Part shown: in pieces, positions 48,627 to 60,359 of the stretch | How positions within the stretch are numbered: the first letter of the stretch is position 1 | How the letters are laid out: every line of letters starts with the position of its first letter | Assembly: GCF_019320115.1 (NCBI RefSeq) | Contig: NC_089595.1 | Span: forward strand, 108,516,158 to 108,580,157 | Direction: 5' to 3' | DNA: 64,000 nt | Origin: Miscanthus floridulus | Lineage: Eukaryota; Streptophyta; Magnoliopsida; Poales; Poaceae | Notes under the pieces: model-generated | The model's database searches: none | What the model was told of the DNA's origin: nothing | Seen by the model: only the letters and a program-made list of their open reading frames with translations | Program-made: the position numbers and the translations under genes

Positions 48627-51390
48627 CTACCAATGGCAAGTGCGTGAATTATGGCCCAGTCTACCGCACTTGCCGCACTCGTACTACCCGGGGTTAGTAA
48701 GAAATGGAGTTCCTCTCTCACACCTTGTTCTTCCGGGTATCTGATCCATAACCATCCTACGCCTCGTCCTCTTCCTTGATCCACGCTTGTTTCAATGGTA
48801 AGCTGGATCCATAATGTACTTTGGCCCATCATATAGAGGCCACTCTCTAGGGTCCCGAAAAAGGCATGAAGCGGGGGCTCCATGTGTGCACAAGCGTGTC
48901 GACACTGAACTCATGAGGTATCATGCTCTCGATATTAAAGTTACGGTGCCTAGCTGCTGCCACCAAATGAGAACATAAAAAGTGATACTGCCTTGGTTTA
49001 CCACAAGTGCATGTGAAATCTTGGAGGATTACCACATGCATCCTCGACTCTTGGACCTCGTTGTCGGACATTGTACCGCCCCTATGCTCAACCTGATAAG
49101 TCCCTATGGCGCGGTCAAAACATGTAACCTCATGTGTGCCAGCCCTTTCATTTGCCTTCTCTAGGTGTGTCTTTGGTTTTAGAGCCCATATCTCTCCATC
49201 ACTCCGTAACTTCAATGTATGGGCGTGTCTATCGTTGAACCAGGCAACAAGCTTATAGAAGGCGAATTGAACGATTGTATTCATGGGCATACCACGTATC
49301 TCTTATAGCAACTTATTGAATGACTCCGTCATGTTGCTACACTGAAACTCGTACCTCCATCCACCGGGCATCATGAGTTTTTGTCCATTTCTTCAAATCC
49401 CTCATCAAACCTATGAGCCATTGTCTACCTTCTACATTTAATGCGGTTCTGACCTGCTCCAACTTTTTCTGAAAGTACTTGTCCTCAAGCTGTCGAGCAG
49501 CCTCCTAGAACAGATCAAAGTTATCCTTCATATAATCCTTTCGGAGTAGATTCTCGGCAAGGTACCGAGTACACCAACGATGGTGTAAAGGTGCATACCC
49601 TTCTATCTGCTCTCGCATGACATTAAGTATGCCCTGGTGCCTATCAGATATGACGCCAACCTCCCTGCCAGGCCCAACCACATATATCCGGACTAACCTC
49701 AAGAACCATCCCCAACTGTCATTGTTCTCCTTCTCAACCAAAGCAAATGCCAAAAGAACCAACTTATTGTTCGCGTCACAGAATATAGATATAAGAAGCG
49801 TGCCCTGGTATTTGCCAATCAAGAACGTACCATCAATGGAGAAGATGGGACGACAGTGCCTAAATACCTCGACACACTGAGGGAAAGCACCAGAAAGCAT
49901 GGAAGAATATCTGCCTCTCCATCCTTCCATGCATTTAGTTTTGGGATATACTCATAATGCATGCCTAGATTCACCGCTTTGATTGCATTGAAAAGTACTA
50001 GCAGCTGCTCATACACATTCTCTCAGTCCCCATATATCATCTTCCACGCTCGCTGCTTAGCCCTCTAAGCTTTACCATAAGTTATCACATAACCTCCATA
50101 CAACGCCTCAATGATCCTGATAATTGTCCTAACCTTCATGTTGGGTTCTCCCTATAATATTTTCATCAATCGCTTGGCAATGAGGGTAGATGTCAATAGC
50201 TGATGCTTCAGTGTCAGCACATAGTCAGCACAATTGTGTGGCCTGACAACTTTTGTGATCTTTCACTTTTCGGTGACCTTTTGCTTCCTTGTACAAACGC
50301 TCCATGGGCAGCGCTACTTGTCACACACAACTATGTAACGGCGCTCCGTATGTGAATGCAAGACCTTGTAAGGTCTCTTTCGTATCACTACAAACGTCTG
50401 CAACCATCTCTTCAATACAGGGAGGTCCTTGAATACCTTACTCTTCTCAATTACCATGTTAGGGCCACCCTCAGGAGCTTCTAGGAGCTCATCATCACGT
50501 CCTTCAGCACACGCCTGATCGGAATGAGCAAGATCGTTGAACTCGTGAACTCTTGAAAAGATATGCCTCAGCATCTCAACATCACTCTCTGTCAGCTCTC
50601 CAACAGGACGATCATCATCAGAATCAAGAGCCCTTGTCATCTCATATGGCTCCGAATCATTCATAATTTCAACACTATTGGAGCCACGAAATCCATCTCC
50701 ACAATACACTTACGCAGCAACAGTGGGCACATCCATATTGTCAGGAATGTCTACTGCAACATAAGTAGAAAAATGAGAAAAGAATGAAAAAAATGGATGC
50801 AAGGAAGGGAGTAAGCTCCCAATAACCATACGAATAAGGCACTTATTCGGATGATTCTGTGTCAAAGGGATCCCACGAGGAGGATCTGCCATAACATCAT
50901 GAGTCTGACAAGGATCTCTAACTAGCTCATTAGAGGCAGATTGAGCATCGAGAACCGCAGGTGCAACCTCCACATCCATATCAGATTTCGGAACGAGAGG
51001 GTCGAAGTGTGCCTACTGACCCATTAGTGGGGAAAACCCATGAGGGATGGGATCAATTAACACCCGACGCACAACCACGTACAAACTTTGGAACTGGCAC
51101 TTCATAGCCGATCTCACATAATTCTCCCACCGGTCTGCACGCCCAATTGGGATCATCTTCCTTAGAATGTTGGGAGGGGAACCTAGGTGAAGTACACCCT
51201 CCACTGCGATGCCATCATCATCATCAGCTCTATGGCAATATAGCTCCTTCCGAGCCCTTGCAACCAACTCACTAAATGAAGACTTCTCATTGAATAACAC
51301 AGGCACGCTTTGCATCTCAACAAACTCAATATATCCATAACGATCTCTTTTCACGGTGCCTCTATGATATATGCTCACTAGGTTATCCAT
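48627..51390 (-). pseudogene. mudrA-like MULE transposase, decayed
   Basis: Cuts and joins element ends. In order: N-terminal region (51390-51013, MDNLVSIYHRGT), acidic linker, MuDR N-terminal DNA-binding part (50709-50314, WLQTFVVIRKRPYKVL), MULE transposase domain with Asp in FSIDGTFLIGKY (about 49830), Asp in VISDRHQGI (about 49644) and Glu in CSNMTESFNKLL (about 49330), a SWIM zinc finger CTCGKPRQYHFLCSH (about 49010) and a C-terminal CX2CX4HX4C knuckle CGKCGRLGHNSRTC (about 48640-48685), stop TAG 48627-48629. The DDE residues are still present. About ten or more in-frame stops and some shifts prevent translation. All domains of an autonomous MuDR-type protein can be recognised. Confidence 0.88.
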
Positions 51391-52109
51391 CTAGTAGTTC
51401 AAACAAAAATTAAAATACAGTTCATTTAGTCCAAAGTAGCTGCTATATAGTACCTCTAATAAATACTAACCAACTACACCCTAAATAACTATGTCATAAG
51501 CTATCTAACTATATTTATCTCACTAACTAAATCAACTAGCTATCTAATAACTATATCTATGTATCTATGTCACTGGCTATTTAACTATATTTATTTAACT
51601 ATATCTATCTCACTAACTAAATCAACTACCTACATTATCAAATTTACTAGAAACTACCAAATAATCAAAGTAGCACTATAATTCAAGCTAGCTATGTATC
51701 TACATTGCATATTAAAAATTTTACCTGTCCAAGTCAATGCAACGATGCGACACGGACGCCGGGACGGAGAAAGAGGGGGACGCGGAGGATGAGATCGACG
51801 ACGAGGTCGCGGCACGCTGGGAGCAGGGGCCGTGTCGCATCCAGGGTCGTCGGAGGGAGCGCCTATGCGCGCGGCGGACGCGGCGAGCCGGGACGGACGA
51901 GGTGGCGCGGGACGGCCGTCGCTCCGCGCGGCGAGGCGACGCGACGCGAGCGAGCTGGGGCCGCGGGCGGCCGACACGACGGGGGCCGGCGCTGGCGCGG
52001 GGGTGCGGCAGCGCTGGCGGCGCCCTAGCTCGGGAGCGGTAGAGAGAGGAAGAGAAAAAAGAAGGGAGGACCCATACGTAAGACAGGGCTTGGCGCCAAT
52101 AACCACAGC
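51391..52109. other. MULE leader region before right TIR
   Basis: AT-rich part at 51400-51720 with repeated CTATCTCACTAACTAAATCA, then a GC-rich block at 51730-52060 that is probably the 5' leader and promoter of the transposase transcript. Open frames in the GC block have no domain. Confidence 0.5.
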
Positions 52110-52326
52110 GCCAAGCTCGGCACCAAGATCTACGGCGTCAAGTTCAGCGCCAAGATCTACGACGTAAGGTGCCTGTCAAGTCACCGCCACGTCTACGCCG
52201 AGCCCAAAATCTAGACGCCAAAGTCTATGACACTGAAACGTGTAATCTCGGCGCCGAGCTGAAGGTCCAGATCTTGAAAGCATTCCTCCATAGGTATATC
52301 TCTGAATTTTTTTGAAAAAAGGGCTA
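52110..52326 (-). repeat. Right TIR of the 9.7-kb MULE
   Basis: Inverted partner of 42657-42870. The inner part has several CCAAGATCTACG-like units between GGCGCC palindromes. It ends in A- and T-runs next to the SYP71 leader. Confidence 0.9.
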
Positions 52327-52507
52327 TTTTTTTTTTCGGGGTAGCAGGTTCCGCCGCCTCGTCTCGTCTCTTCCCTTTCCCGTTTCCCCGTTCAGTTCAG
52401 CTTCGGTTGGCTCGCCGTACTCGGGTTATTCCTCGCCTCGCCTCGCTTCCTTCCTCCGCAATCCTCGTCTTGAATTCGCTCGCGGTGGGAGAAAACGGGG
52501 CGCGAGG

Positions 52508-55351
52508 ATGACCGTGATCGACATCCTCACCCGGGTGGACGCGATCTGCCAGAAGTACGACAAGTACGACGTCGACAAGCTCAACGGTGCCAACGTCGCC
52601 GGCGACGACCCCTTCGCCCGCCTCTACGCGTCCGTCGACTCGGACATCAACCAATGCGTCGAGGTGAGATCCCGTCCTCCTTCCTCCTCCTCCTCTTTCT
52701 CTCAGCGTCCGCGACCCGGAGCACTCGATCTGAATCTGATTGTTTGGCGTTTGGAACAGAAAGCGGAAACGGTAAAGCAAGAGAAGAACCGGGCCGCGGT
52801 GGTGGCGCTTAACGCCGAGATCCGGCGCACCAAGGCTAAGCTCCTCGAGGAGGACCTGCCCAAGCTGCAGCGCCTCGCCGTGAAGAAGGTTGCTGCCCTA
52901 GTACCCGCATTGCCTCCACTGAGTTTTGGGTGAAGTGTGTTAGATCTGCGAACTCGCTGACTTGAGGGCTTATTTTCGCTTTTGCCAGTAACTAAACTTG
53001 CTTGGACTATAGCTGGCTAAAATTAGGTTGTGCGGCCGAAGGTCTTAGGGAGTCTCGACTCTCGACGTTTGAAATGATTCGCCTGACCATTTCGTGAATT
53101 TTAAGATTGTTGGTGACTTGGTGCTGGTACGTGTGGCAGAATTTGTGGGGAAAACCTCTGGTCTGGATTAGTAGTTTGTGACTTGTGTGGATTGGGAGGA
53201 GCCATGTAGGTGAATTTCATAGGATTGCTTGCATGATGGCTGCGTGCTGAATGGGCATGCTTGAGTGAAATTTTTAATGGCTTGTGTTTTGCCATGTTGA
53301 TTGGAATCTAGACGTAAGCTAATTGGTTGATTGTCGCCTTCATCTTGTTCCTTGGTCGGCAGTTTAGGCACTAACCTTAGACAATCCTAGAATGAGGTTC
53401 ATCGGCTTCCTGGTTTTACTTGATCTTCTCTCTACTTATGTGCAACTTTCTTACATGAATTTAAGCAATATGAGGTCTCCCTCCATGTTACGTTTCTTGC
53501 TTTTATTCAAATGCATAATTGTTTGTTTGACACAGTTGGAATGCTGATTGTTGATGTTGCCTCTTTTCTGATGTTATGGAACTTCATGTATGCCTGTTAT
53601 TCTCGGCATCCATCTTGTTTTTGACCTTCAATTTGTGGCCCAACTTTTTTTTCCCCCTTAGTCTGGATTGCTTTGCTTCTCACCTGCACATTTGAGTTTA
53701 GACAAACCGACATACTTAGTGACGCTTCTCTCTTTGTAATGATACAAAGTTTTGTGTGAGTGCTGAGCAGGCAATCACTTGCTTGGTTTTACTTGTTTTT
53801 TAATGTGCTGCTTACAGTTTAATTTAGCATACCTTTTATATGGTTATATTTGATGGCATGCAAACATTTAGGTATACCAAGTTATAAAAGTTATTTTAAG
53901 TAGTATTTCTGAAGACTCCTTTGAACAGGTGAAAGGGCTCACCAGAGAAGAAATTGCGACCCGTAGTGATCTGGTTGCCGCCTTACCTGACAGAATACAA
54001 TCAATCCCAGATGGTAGTTCTACTGCCACAAAGAAAAATGGAACTTGGGGAGCCTCAGGATCTCGCACTGGAGGAGCCATAAAGTTTGACTCTACTGCTG
54101 GTTAGTGAGCAACTGGATTTATTGTCCACCTTTGTTCTTAGTAGGAAAGATTTGGTATAGTTCCTTTTGATGAAATCCATGATCCATTGTTTATGCCCAA
54201 TTCGAAAATATAATCATCTAGATTCATAAATCAGGCTAAAGTACATAACTTTGTTGCTCCCTAGTTATTGGAAAACCATCTAATCAAGCTGAACCTCATT
54301 TGTAGTCTTTCATGAAACTTAAGATCCTTCTAGATTTGACTTTCATCTCCATTTGAATAACTGGCTGATGTCCTTTCCCCTTGTAACTCCACATAATACA
54401 CAGATGGGAACTTTGATGATGAGTACTTTAAGGGGACAGAAGAATCTAATCAGTTCCGTCGGGAATATGAGATGCACAGAATGAAACAGGTAAATTCACT
54501 CAGCCACTTTCATTCTTTCTGTTTCATATTGTCTTGCTACTAGATGCAGTTCCTCTCAATTTGTCATGTGGTGTAACCAGTCTTTGACAATAAAATTGTG
54601 CAGGATGAAGGTTTGGACGTTATTGGTGAAGGACTGGAGACTTTAAAAAATATGGCATCTGATATGAACGAGGTTGATTGCTGCACTTTTTTTTGTTCTA
54701 TGGTAATTATAGTAAATTATGGACAATTAACTGAATAGCTGTGATCATCAGGAATTGGACAGACAAGTCCCTCTGATGGACGAAATGGATGACAAGGTCT
54801 GTTATCTGGCAGCCATTAGTTTCTGTAGGCTCCATCTAGAAATTGTCTAGCAACTCTCATTTTACTATATAATGATGATTGTAGGTGGATAGAGCCAATG
54901 CAGATTTGAAGAATACCAACGTGAGACTGAAGGAGACTATTCTTCAGGTAAGACCTAGCACTTCCATTCTATACTAGCTAACTAATGCTTGGAAGATTGG
55001 TGACCTCATACCACTTGTTTTTCACATTGACCTGTTATCAGCTTAGATCAAGTCGCAACTTTTGCATCGACATCATCCTTCTCTGTGTCATTCTTGGTAT
55101 TGCGGCCTACCTTTACAAGTAAGTAATATTCATTCCCAGCAAAATCCAGTTGCATTTCCAAAAGGACAGCTAGGGTTGGGTATGACTATTATTATGACCA
55201 TGCTGAGATTTTCTTCAGTTTGTGTTTGTTGCTGTACAAGAGTTCCTTCGTTTGAGTTTGTTTGTTATTGTAACAGCTGGTGCTTGATATATATGTACCG
55301 CTCATGATATTGCTTTCTGTTTTTTGTGTTGCAGTGTTCTAAAAAAGTGAG
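52508..55351 (+). CDS. SYP71: SYP71-type Qc-SNARE (syntaxin of plants 71)
   Basis: Tail-anchored membrane-fusion protein that supplies the Qc helix of SNARE complexes at the ER, plasma membrane and cell plate. Coding exons: 52508-52663, 52760-52888, 53929-54100, 54404-54489, 54604-54672, 54752-54796, 54885-54947, 55042-55118, 55336-55351, all with GT-AG introns. They join to 270 codons, near the family's usual 265 or so. The start MTVIDILTRVDAICQKYDKY is the family N-terminus. The N-terminal helical domain covers about residues 1-150. The SNARE motif is at about 175-238, with the zero-layer Gln about 209 in ELDRQVPLMDEMDD. The membrane anchor is at about 247-265 (DIILLCVILGIAAYLY), then the short luminal tail NVLKK. 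No breaks, GC-rich first exon. The large MULE ends about 180 bases upstream, which may affect expression. Confident identification. Confidence 0.96.
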
Positions 55352-56287
55352 GCGGAATCCTGCCTTGGAACTGCTCATGTCGTGGTCCGTTTGTCACCAT
55401 GGTTCTACCAAGTTCTTTGAGCGATTTGTGTTGTCTTATATCTGTATTAGTATGGTGTCCAAGTTGAACCTTGACTAGGCTTGTTGAAGAGAACACTGGT
55501 AACAGGTCTGCTGTATATCTGGGAGTAAATTTCGTAGCGAGGAAAAGAGTACACGGCATCATTATTATCGTCTTATCGAACCATGTAAGCGTGCTCATGT
55601 ATATTCATTCCGTCAGGGCTTCGTCTCCATTGTTTCTGTCGAATCAGTCTTGGTACCTACCAAGAGCAGGCAGCGCTAATGAGCAATCAGCGATGTCTGC
55701 TGCTTCATTTGCCTGTCTCCCAACGAATGTGCTCGCATCTACGGAGTACGTATCAGGAAAGATGTATGGCCCGCAAGTAGGCAATCTATTTTTGTGAACC
55801 GGCCAAATCATTTTAAGGAGAATTATATCGACTTGCAAGAAGCAAGACGGTCCAAGTAAATACCAGCAGAATTCTGCGCGATTCCTCAAAAAAATTGAGT
55901 ATTTTTTTCCACCGTCTAAAATAAGGCCCTCGTGCGATTCCTCAAAAAAACAACAATCCAAATAAGGGAAGTATAGTTGGCTTTGGTACTTCTTCGGTTT
56001 CGACAGCGGTTGGGCGGTTGGGTCGTCGTCCCCTCTACTCTCTCGGTCTCTCACCCCACCTCTCCTCTCCAGTCTCCACTCCAAACCTCGGGCTCCGGGC
56101 CGTCTCCCGCCAACACCAATTTCGGTTCCCGCCGCTCCCCACCTCATTAAACCCGCCCGAAAGGCCGCGCCCTCGAGCAGTTGGCGACCCGCGACCCCCT
56201 GGCCAGAAATCCGATCCCCAGCCACCGCGGCTCGCTCTCGTCTTTTCCCCTCTGCTCGAGCACGCGCGGCTACTCCCAGCGGCGGCG
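55352..56287. other. SYP71 3' region and ASF1 5' region
   Basis: 936 bases. The first half should hold the SYP71 3' UTR. The last 250 bases are CT-rich leader of ASF1. TTGGGCGGTTGGGTCG near 56005 lies in the likely ASF1 promoter. No other gene is supported; frames seen here are in UTR-like sequence. Confidence 0.6.
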
Positions 56288-58520
56288 ATGAGCGCGGTGA
56301 ACATCACCAACGTGGCGGTGCTGGACAACCCCACCGCCTTCCTCAACCCCTTCCAGTTCGAGATCTCCTACGAGTGCCTCGTGCCCCTCGACGACGGTAC
56401 GGATCGCCTCCCCTACTTTTTTCTCGGTCCCCCGTCATGCGTGGCGGCGGGCTAGGGTTTCGTGCGTCGTGAGATCGGTGGGTGTCGCTCTGGATGCAGC
56501 GGGGATACCGGGTTATGGGGTTGGGTTGCAGCATGGGGTCAGGAGGGTATGGGAGTCGAGCGCCGCTGCATCGGTTGCATTCCTGTGCGGCGGTTTTAGC
56601 ATAGATGCGAATGCCATTGCAGTCGAGGCTACCACTGTTCTTGTTCGGCGCATATTGTATTCTTGTATCGGAAGTATGTTTTGGGATGTAGGGCGATTGG
56701 CTAATCTATGAATGATAAGAAAATCGCTTAACAATTTTTTACATACAGCTAATTGTTGGTTCACAAACAATCAAGTAGGGTTACATGGAATTTGGTTGTG
56801 TGGGTGGGTGGGTGGGGGGGGGGGGGGGGGGGGGGAGCTGAACTGTCAGTACTCCTATTCTAGAGCTCACCTTGCTTGTATGCTCGTGACGGTTAACTTC
56901 TCTTAATCATACTGGCCCTTATGTAACAATTATCATAAGAATGCAGCGTAATTTCCACTATGCTATTCTGTACCATGTGACGCTTGATCATATATTCTAT
57001 CCTCCATTACTACTTTACTAGTATCTTGAAACCAGTATCTCATATGACTGAACCTATTTGCTTAGCGGGTCATTGAGTTGTATACTTGTATTGTCAAAAT
57101 CTGGGTGCCACATTAGAGACAGTTTTGCAAAAAAATTCCATGCACACCCGTGCCACGCGTGGATCATTGGCTACAATCTAGCATTAGCTGTGCTTGAAGC
57201 TGATTATAATTGAATGCGCAGTGGATAAATCTCATATTATTTGTATCCGGTACCTAGAAGGGATTAACACTTGTTAGCTATAGCTGATGATAGAAATGTA
57301 TACTTGTGGTATCGAACTTAACACAAGTGGAGTTTCCTTTGAGGTTGTTGTTTTAAATCTTCTATAGTTCTATTGCTGGTTACTCCGGAAAAATGTTCTG
57401 TTTTGCTTTTAGTGATTTATTCACTGCACTCTGCAGTGGTTAATCTGCAAGCCTCTTTCATAAGCTACATGACTCCTGGGGATCCTGCTAGCTTCAAAAG
57501 CTGTTTGAGTGGGGTGGGTCGTTATCTGAATAATTCTGGTCCAGACATGTTTGCTTTACTTTCTCCCCTCTTTTGGCTCTGGTTTGTTGATAGTGGCATA
57601 AAGGCTTATCATGATAAGTACTACATAGAAATTGTCAGATACAACCCAATCAACATTGACTAGGCTATAATTTATGGATTATGCATGGATATTGTCTTGT
57701 TTGAGGTAGTTTTAATTGTAGCGCCATGTGTATTTTTCCCTGCATACTATAAAGACATATTGAGCTCTACATTATCTGTATGAGGCAGATATGCAATTCA
57801 TATGTTTTGATTTCTCTGTCTTTGCTTTTGGATATTGGATTTAAAATACATGTAAAGAACTTTTGTTTGCATTTCAGATCTGGAGTGGAAGCTTATATAT
57901 GTTGGATCAGCTGAAGATGAAAACTATGACCAGCAGCTTGAGAGCGTGCTTGTTGGCCCTGTCAATGTTGGGACCTACCGTTTCGTTCTCCAGGTATTCA
58001 AATCGATGTTGTGTTGCTCTATTCTACTTACTCCAAACATTCATGGGACATAATAGGTCCTGAAATTTTTTTTAAGAATAAAGTGTGAGCACTGCTTGTG
58101 ATTTCCCCTTTTGTGTTAAGCCCTGTTATATCTACCCAATTTTGGAAAATGATATGGCAACAATTGCAGGCTGACCCACCGGATCCCTCAAAGATCCGTG
58201 AGGAAGACATAATTGGTGTGACTGTGCTGCTATTGACATGCTCTTACATGGGCCAGGAGTTCATGAGAGTAGGCTACTATGTGAACAATGATTATGGTGA
58301 TGAGCAATTGAGAGAAGAGCCTCCAGCAAAGGTGCTAATTGACCGGGTGCAGAGAAATATCTTGGCCGACAAGCCCCGAGTCACCAAGTTCCCTATCAAC
58401 TTCCATCCTGAACCCAGTACAGGCACGGGGCAGCAGCAGCAGGAACCCCAGACGGCCTCGCCAGAAAACCACACAGGCAATGACGAGGGCAATGGAAGCA
58501 AGCCTGAGGCTGACCAATGA
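56288..58520 (+). CDS. ASF1: Histone chaperone ASF1
   Basis: Binds histone H3-H4 dimers in the nucleus and hands them to CAF-1 or HIRA during replication and repair. Coding exons: 56288-56396, 57878-57993, 58170-58520, in frame across both GT-AG introns, 191 codons. The conserved immunoglobulin-like core occupies about residues 1-155: MSAVNITNVAVLDNPTAF, FEISYECLVPLDDDLEWK, the VGSAEDENYDQ loop, IGVTVLLLTCSY and VGYYVNNDY, ending FPINFHPEP. The tail (about 156-191) is polar, Gln- and Glu-rich as in plant ASF1. Length and start agree with the family. It lies 936 bases downstream of SYP71, same strand. Intron 1 (1481 bases) holds a G22 run at 56814-56835. No defect is seen. Confidence 0.96.
56814..56835 (+). 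repeat. Poly-G run in ASF1 intron 1
   Basis: Twenty-two G after TGGGTGGGTGGGT. It could form a G-quadruplex in the pre-mRNA or DNA. Length is uncertain in assembly. Confidence 0.93.
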
Positions 58521-59424
58521 ACACAGTTGGCCTCAAATATTTTGATGCGCGCGCTTTACTGGTTGTGCTGTAATATTACAAACGGGATTAGTGGTTATGC
58601 ATTGCCCTTGGATCCTGGTTCTAGCACATGGTGGTTGTTTAGAACTCTGTTCTGTACCTTGAGATGCAAATGCTAGGAACCTGGATGTTTCCTTAGTACA
58701 AAAGTATTTCAGCCTTCTCTCCTGTAGTTGCTGTATGATTTAGAGTTTAGAGTAGTGTTTTACCTCAAACTACTCACTGGCTAGTCTTGGTCACCTGCTT
58801 TGGCCTTTGCGGTATAGGTTCTAACTGGAATCCTTTTGTTCACTTAAGCAAGTGGTGAAATGAAATGACTTGTGATTGCAAGCATATGCTATGCTAGTGC
58901 GCTTTGTTTGGCCGCTGTTTTCATGTATCGATTATGGATGCAATGAATGATTCTTTAAAGGCATTAAGCTTGCCTATGCCTGCTGCTTTCAACAACTGTC
59001 CAGGGCTTGATTGCAATTGAATTTGCTGCCAATTGGATGCATGCTCCAGTGACCAGCGCACATTTGATCTCAGTTTTGTGGACGGCACTAAACCTCTGCA
59101 TGTCCAATCGGGCAGCCTGCCAAGCTTACGCTGCTGCTGCTTCAGATCAAGGGAAATGCCAGCAAATGCAGCGAAAGCATGTGCTCCAAGAACAGCAAAC
59201 ATGAGGAAATTGAGCAAAAACAGCAGATTAACTGAAACCTTTTCTGAAGTTTTTTTAGAGAACTTTGCACGATGATTCACTACTGTACTAGGATGTGTAC
59301 GTCAATTTTTCTAGATCTTCTTGGTGCCTGCAGTTTGCAACAACTGAAGAACCCCTTGTCATGGTCATTTCATTTGTCATCTTTTCACCTCTCTTTTTTT
59401 AAGTAAACTTTTCACCTTTCTCTC
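58521..59424. other. ASF1 3' region and spacer, no further gene
   Basis: The first part should be the 3' UTR. Open frames at 58921-59280 on both strands show no motif and unequal coding bias. Ends at the start of a Copia LTR. Confidence 0.5.
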
Positions 59425-60351
59425 TGTTGGATATATTATGGGCTGGCCCATATAATATTTAATAAATCAAATAAACTCTATGGCCCGTAATAATACGTGA
59501 TATATGGTTTAATACCGTACATGATTTTGATAAGACGTTGACTCGGTTTATATGGTTGGACATTGTCTATCTGTATTGAGAAGCTGAGAAAAGGACGTGG
59601 GTGTGCCGCACGCGCGCCGCCGCCAGCCGGGCGTGGGCGGACGGGACGGGAGTGGTTTTGCTGCTCAATCCACATAATTACGGGAGTTACTCTCTTTTAT
59701 GTTAGAGGCGGCTTCATTGCGGGAGTTTTTCGCCTGCTATCGTCGTCTCCATCCTTCTGCGTCCGCACACCTTCTTCGTCTCATGATCTCCTCCTGTGCC
59801 TCTTCGCTTCTCCACCGCGAGCATATATTCCGAGCTCCTTCGTCAGTCATTCCTCCTGGCTTCCACCACATATTCAACTGGTCTTTGGTTCTCTCGGTCC
59901 CGGTTCCTGCGCGCACTGGAACTGGGAGAGTAGGGCCTCTGGAACGCCTGCTGTCTTCGTGTTCACCTGCTCGGGTGAAGGGCGGCTATCACATTTTTGG
60001 GGAGGGTCGCTGGCGGCACGACTACTCGCTACGTCTACGTCCTCTTCTTTCCGGTGTCGACGCACGTTGAAGGTCCTCCACTGATCGACACTGCTTCCCT
60101 TCTGCACTGCAACGAGCGGGACGACTACACCAACAGGCCCTATGTCGTCGAGTGCATCCGGCTCTGCCGCTGGGTATGTTTCTAGAACGAATCGTCTAAG
60201 GTCTTGGCTATCAATCCTTAGTTTGAGTATCATCTACATGCTCATCACGTTTAAGACACACACGCACGTATATGATGTCACCAACTTGATCATTTTGTTT
60301 AATGTTTTTTTTTGGATTAAATTGTTGCTAAAATTACCTAATATTCTAACA
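59425..60351 (+). mobile_element. 5' LTR of a second Copia element
   Basis: Begins TGTTGGATATATTATGGGC, a common plant Copia LTR start, and ends near ATTCTAACA, whose complement matches the start. About 927 bases, followed at once by gag-like coding sequence. A clear tRNA-Met primer site is missing, so the 3' border is approximate. Long open frames in it (59563-60084) have no domain. Confidence 0.65.
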
Positions 60352-60359
60352 ATCCAAAA

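Larger units (their letters stand above)
42657..52326 (-). mobile_element. 9.7-kb MULE with transposase, PMD and two GRF genes
   Basis: Ends are inverted copies: TAGCAC(T)6 at 42657 and the complement of TAGCCC(T)6 at 52326, with TIRs of about 200 bases. T-rich 9-bp flanks TTTTGTTTT (42648-42656) and TTTTTTTTT (52327-52335) match at eight of nine, although the low complexity makes this weak. Contents: GRF gene (+), GRF gene (-), PMD gene (-), mudrA-like transposase (-), all decayed. This is the layout of an autonomous-type MULE that has become defective. The strand given follows the transposase. Confidence 0.88.

Noticed and set aside
57373..57663. 96-codon open frame inside ASF1 intron 1
   Set aside because: No domain, no splice context, and it lies between well-supported ASF1 exons; most likely chance.
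59563..60084. 173-codon frame as a host gene
   Set aside because: Lies within the LTR of the second Copia element and has no domain.
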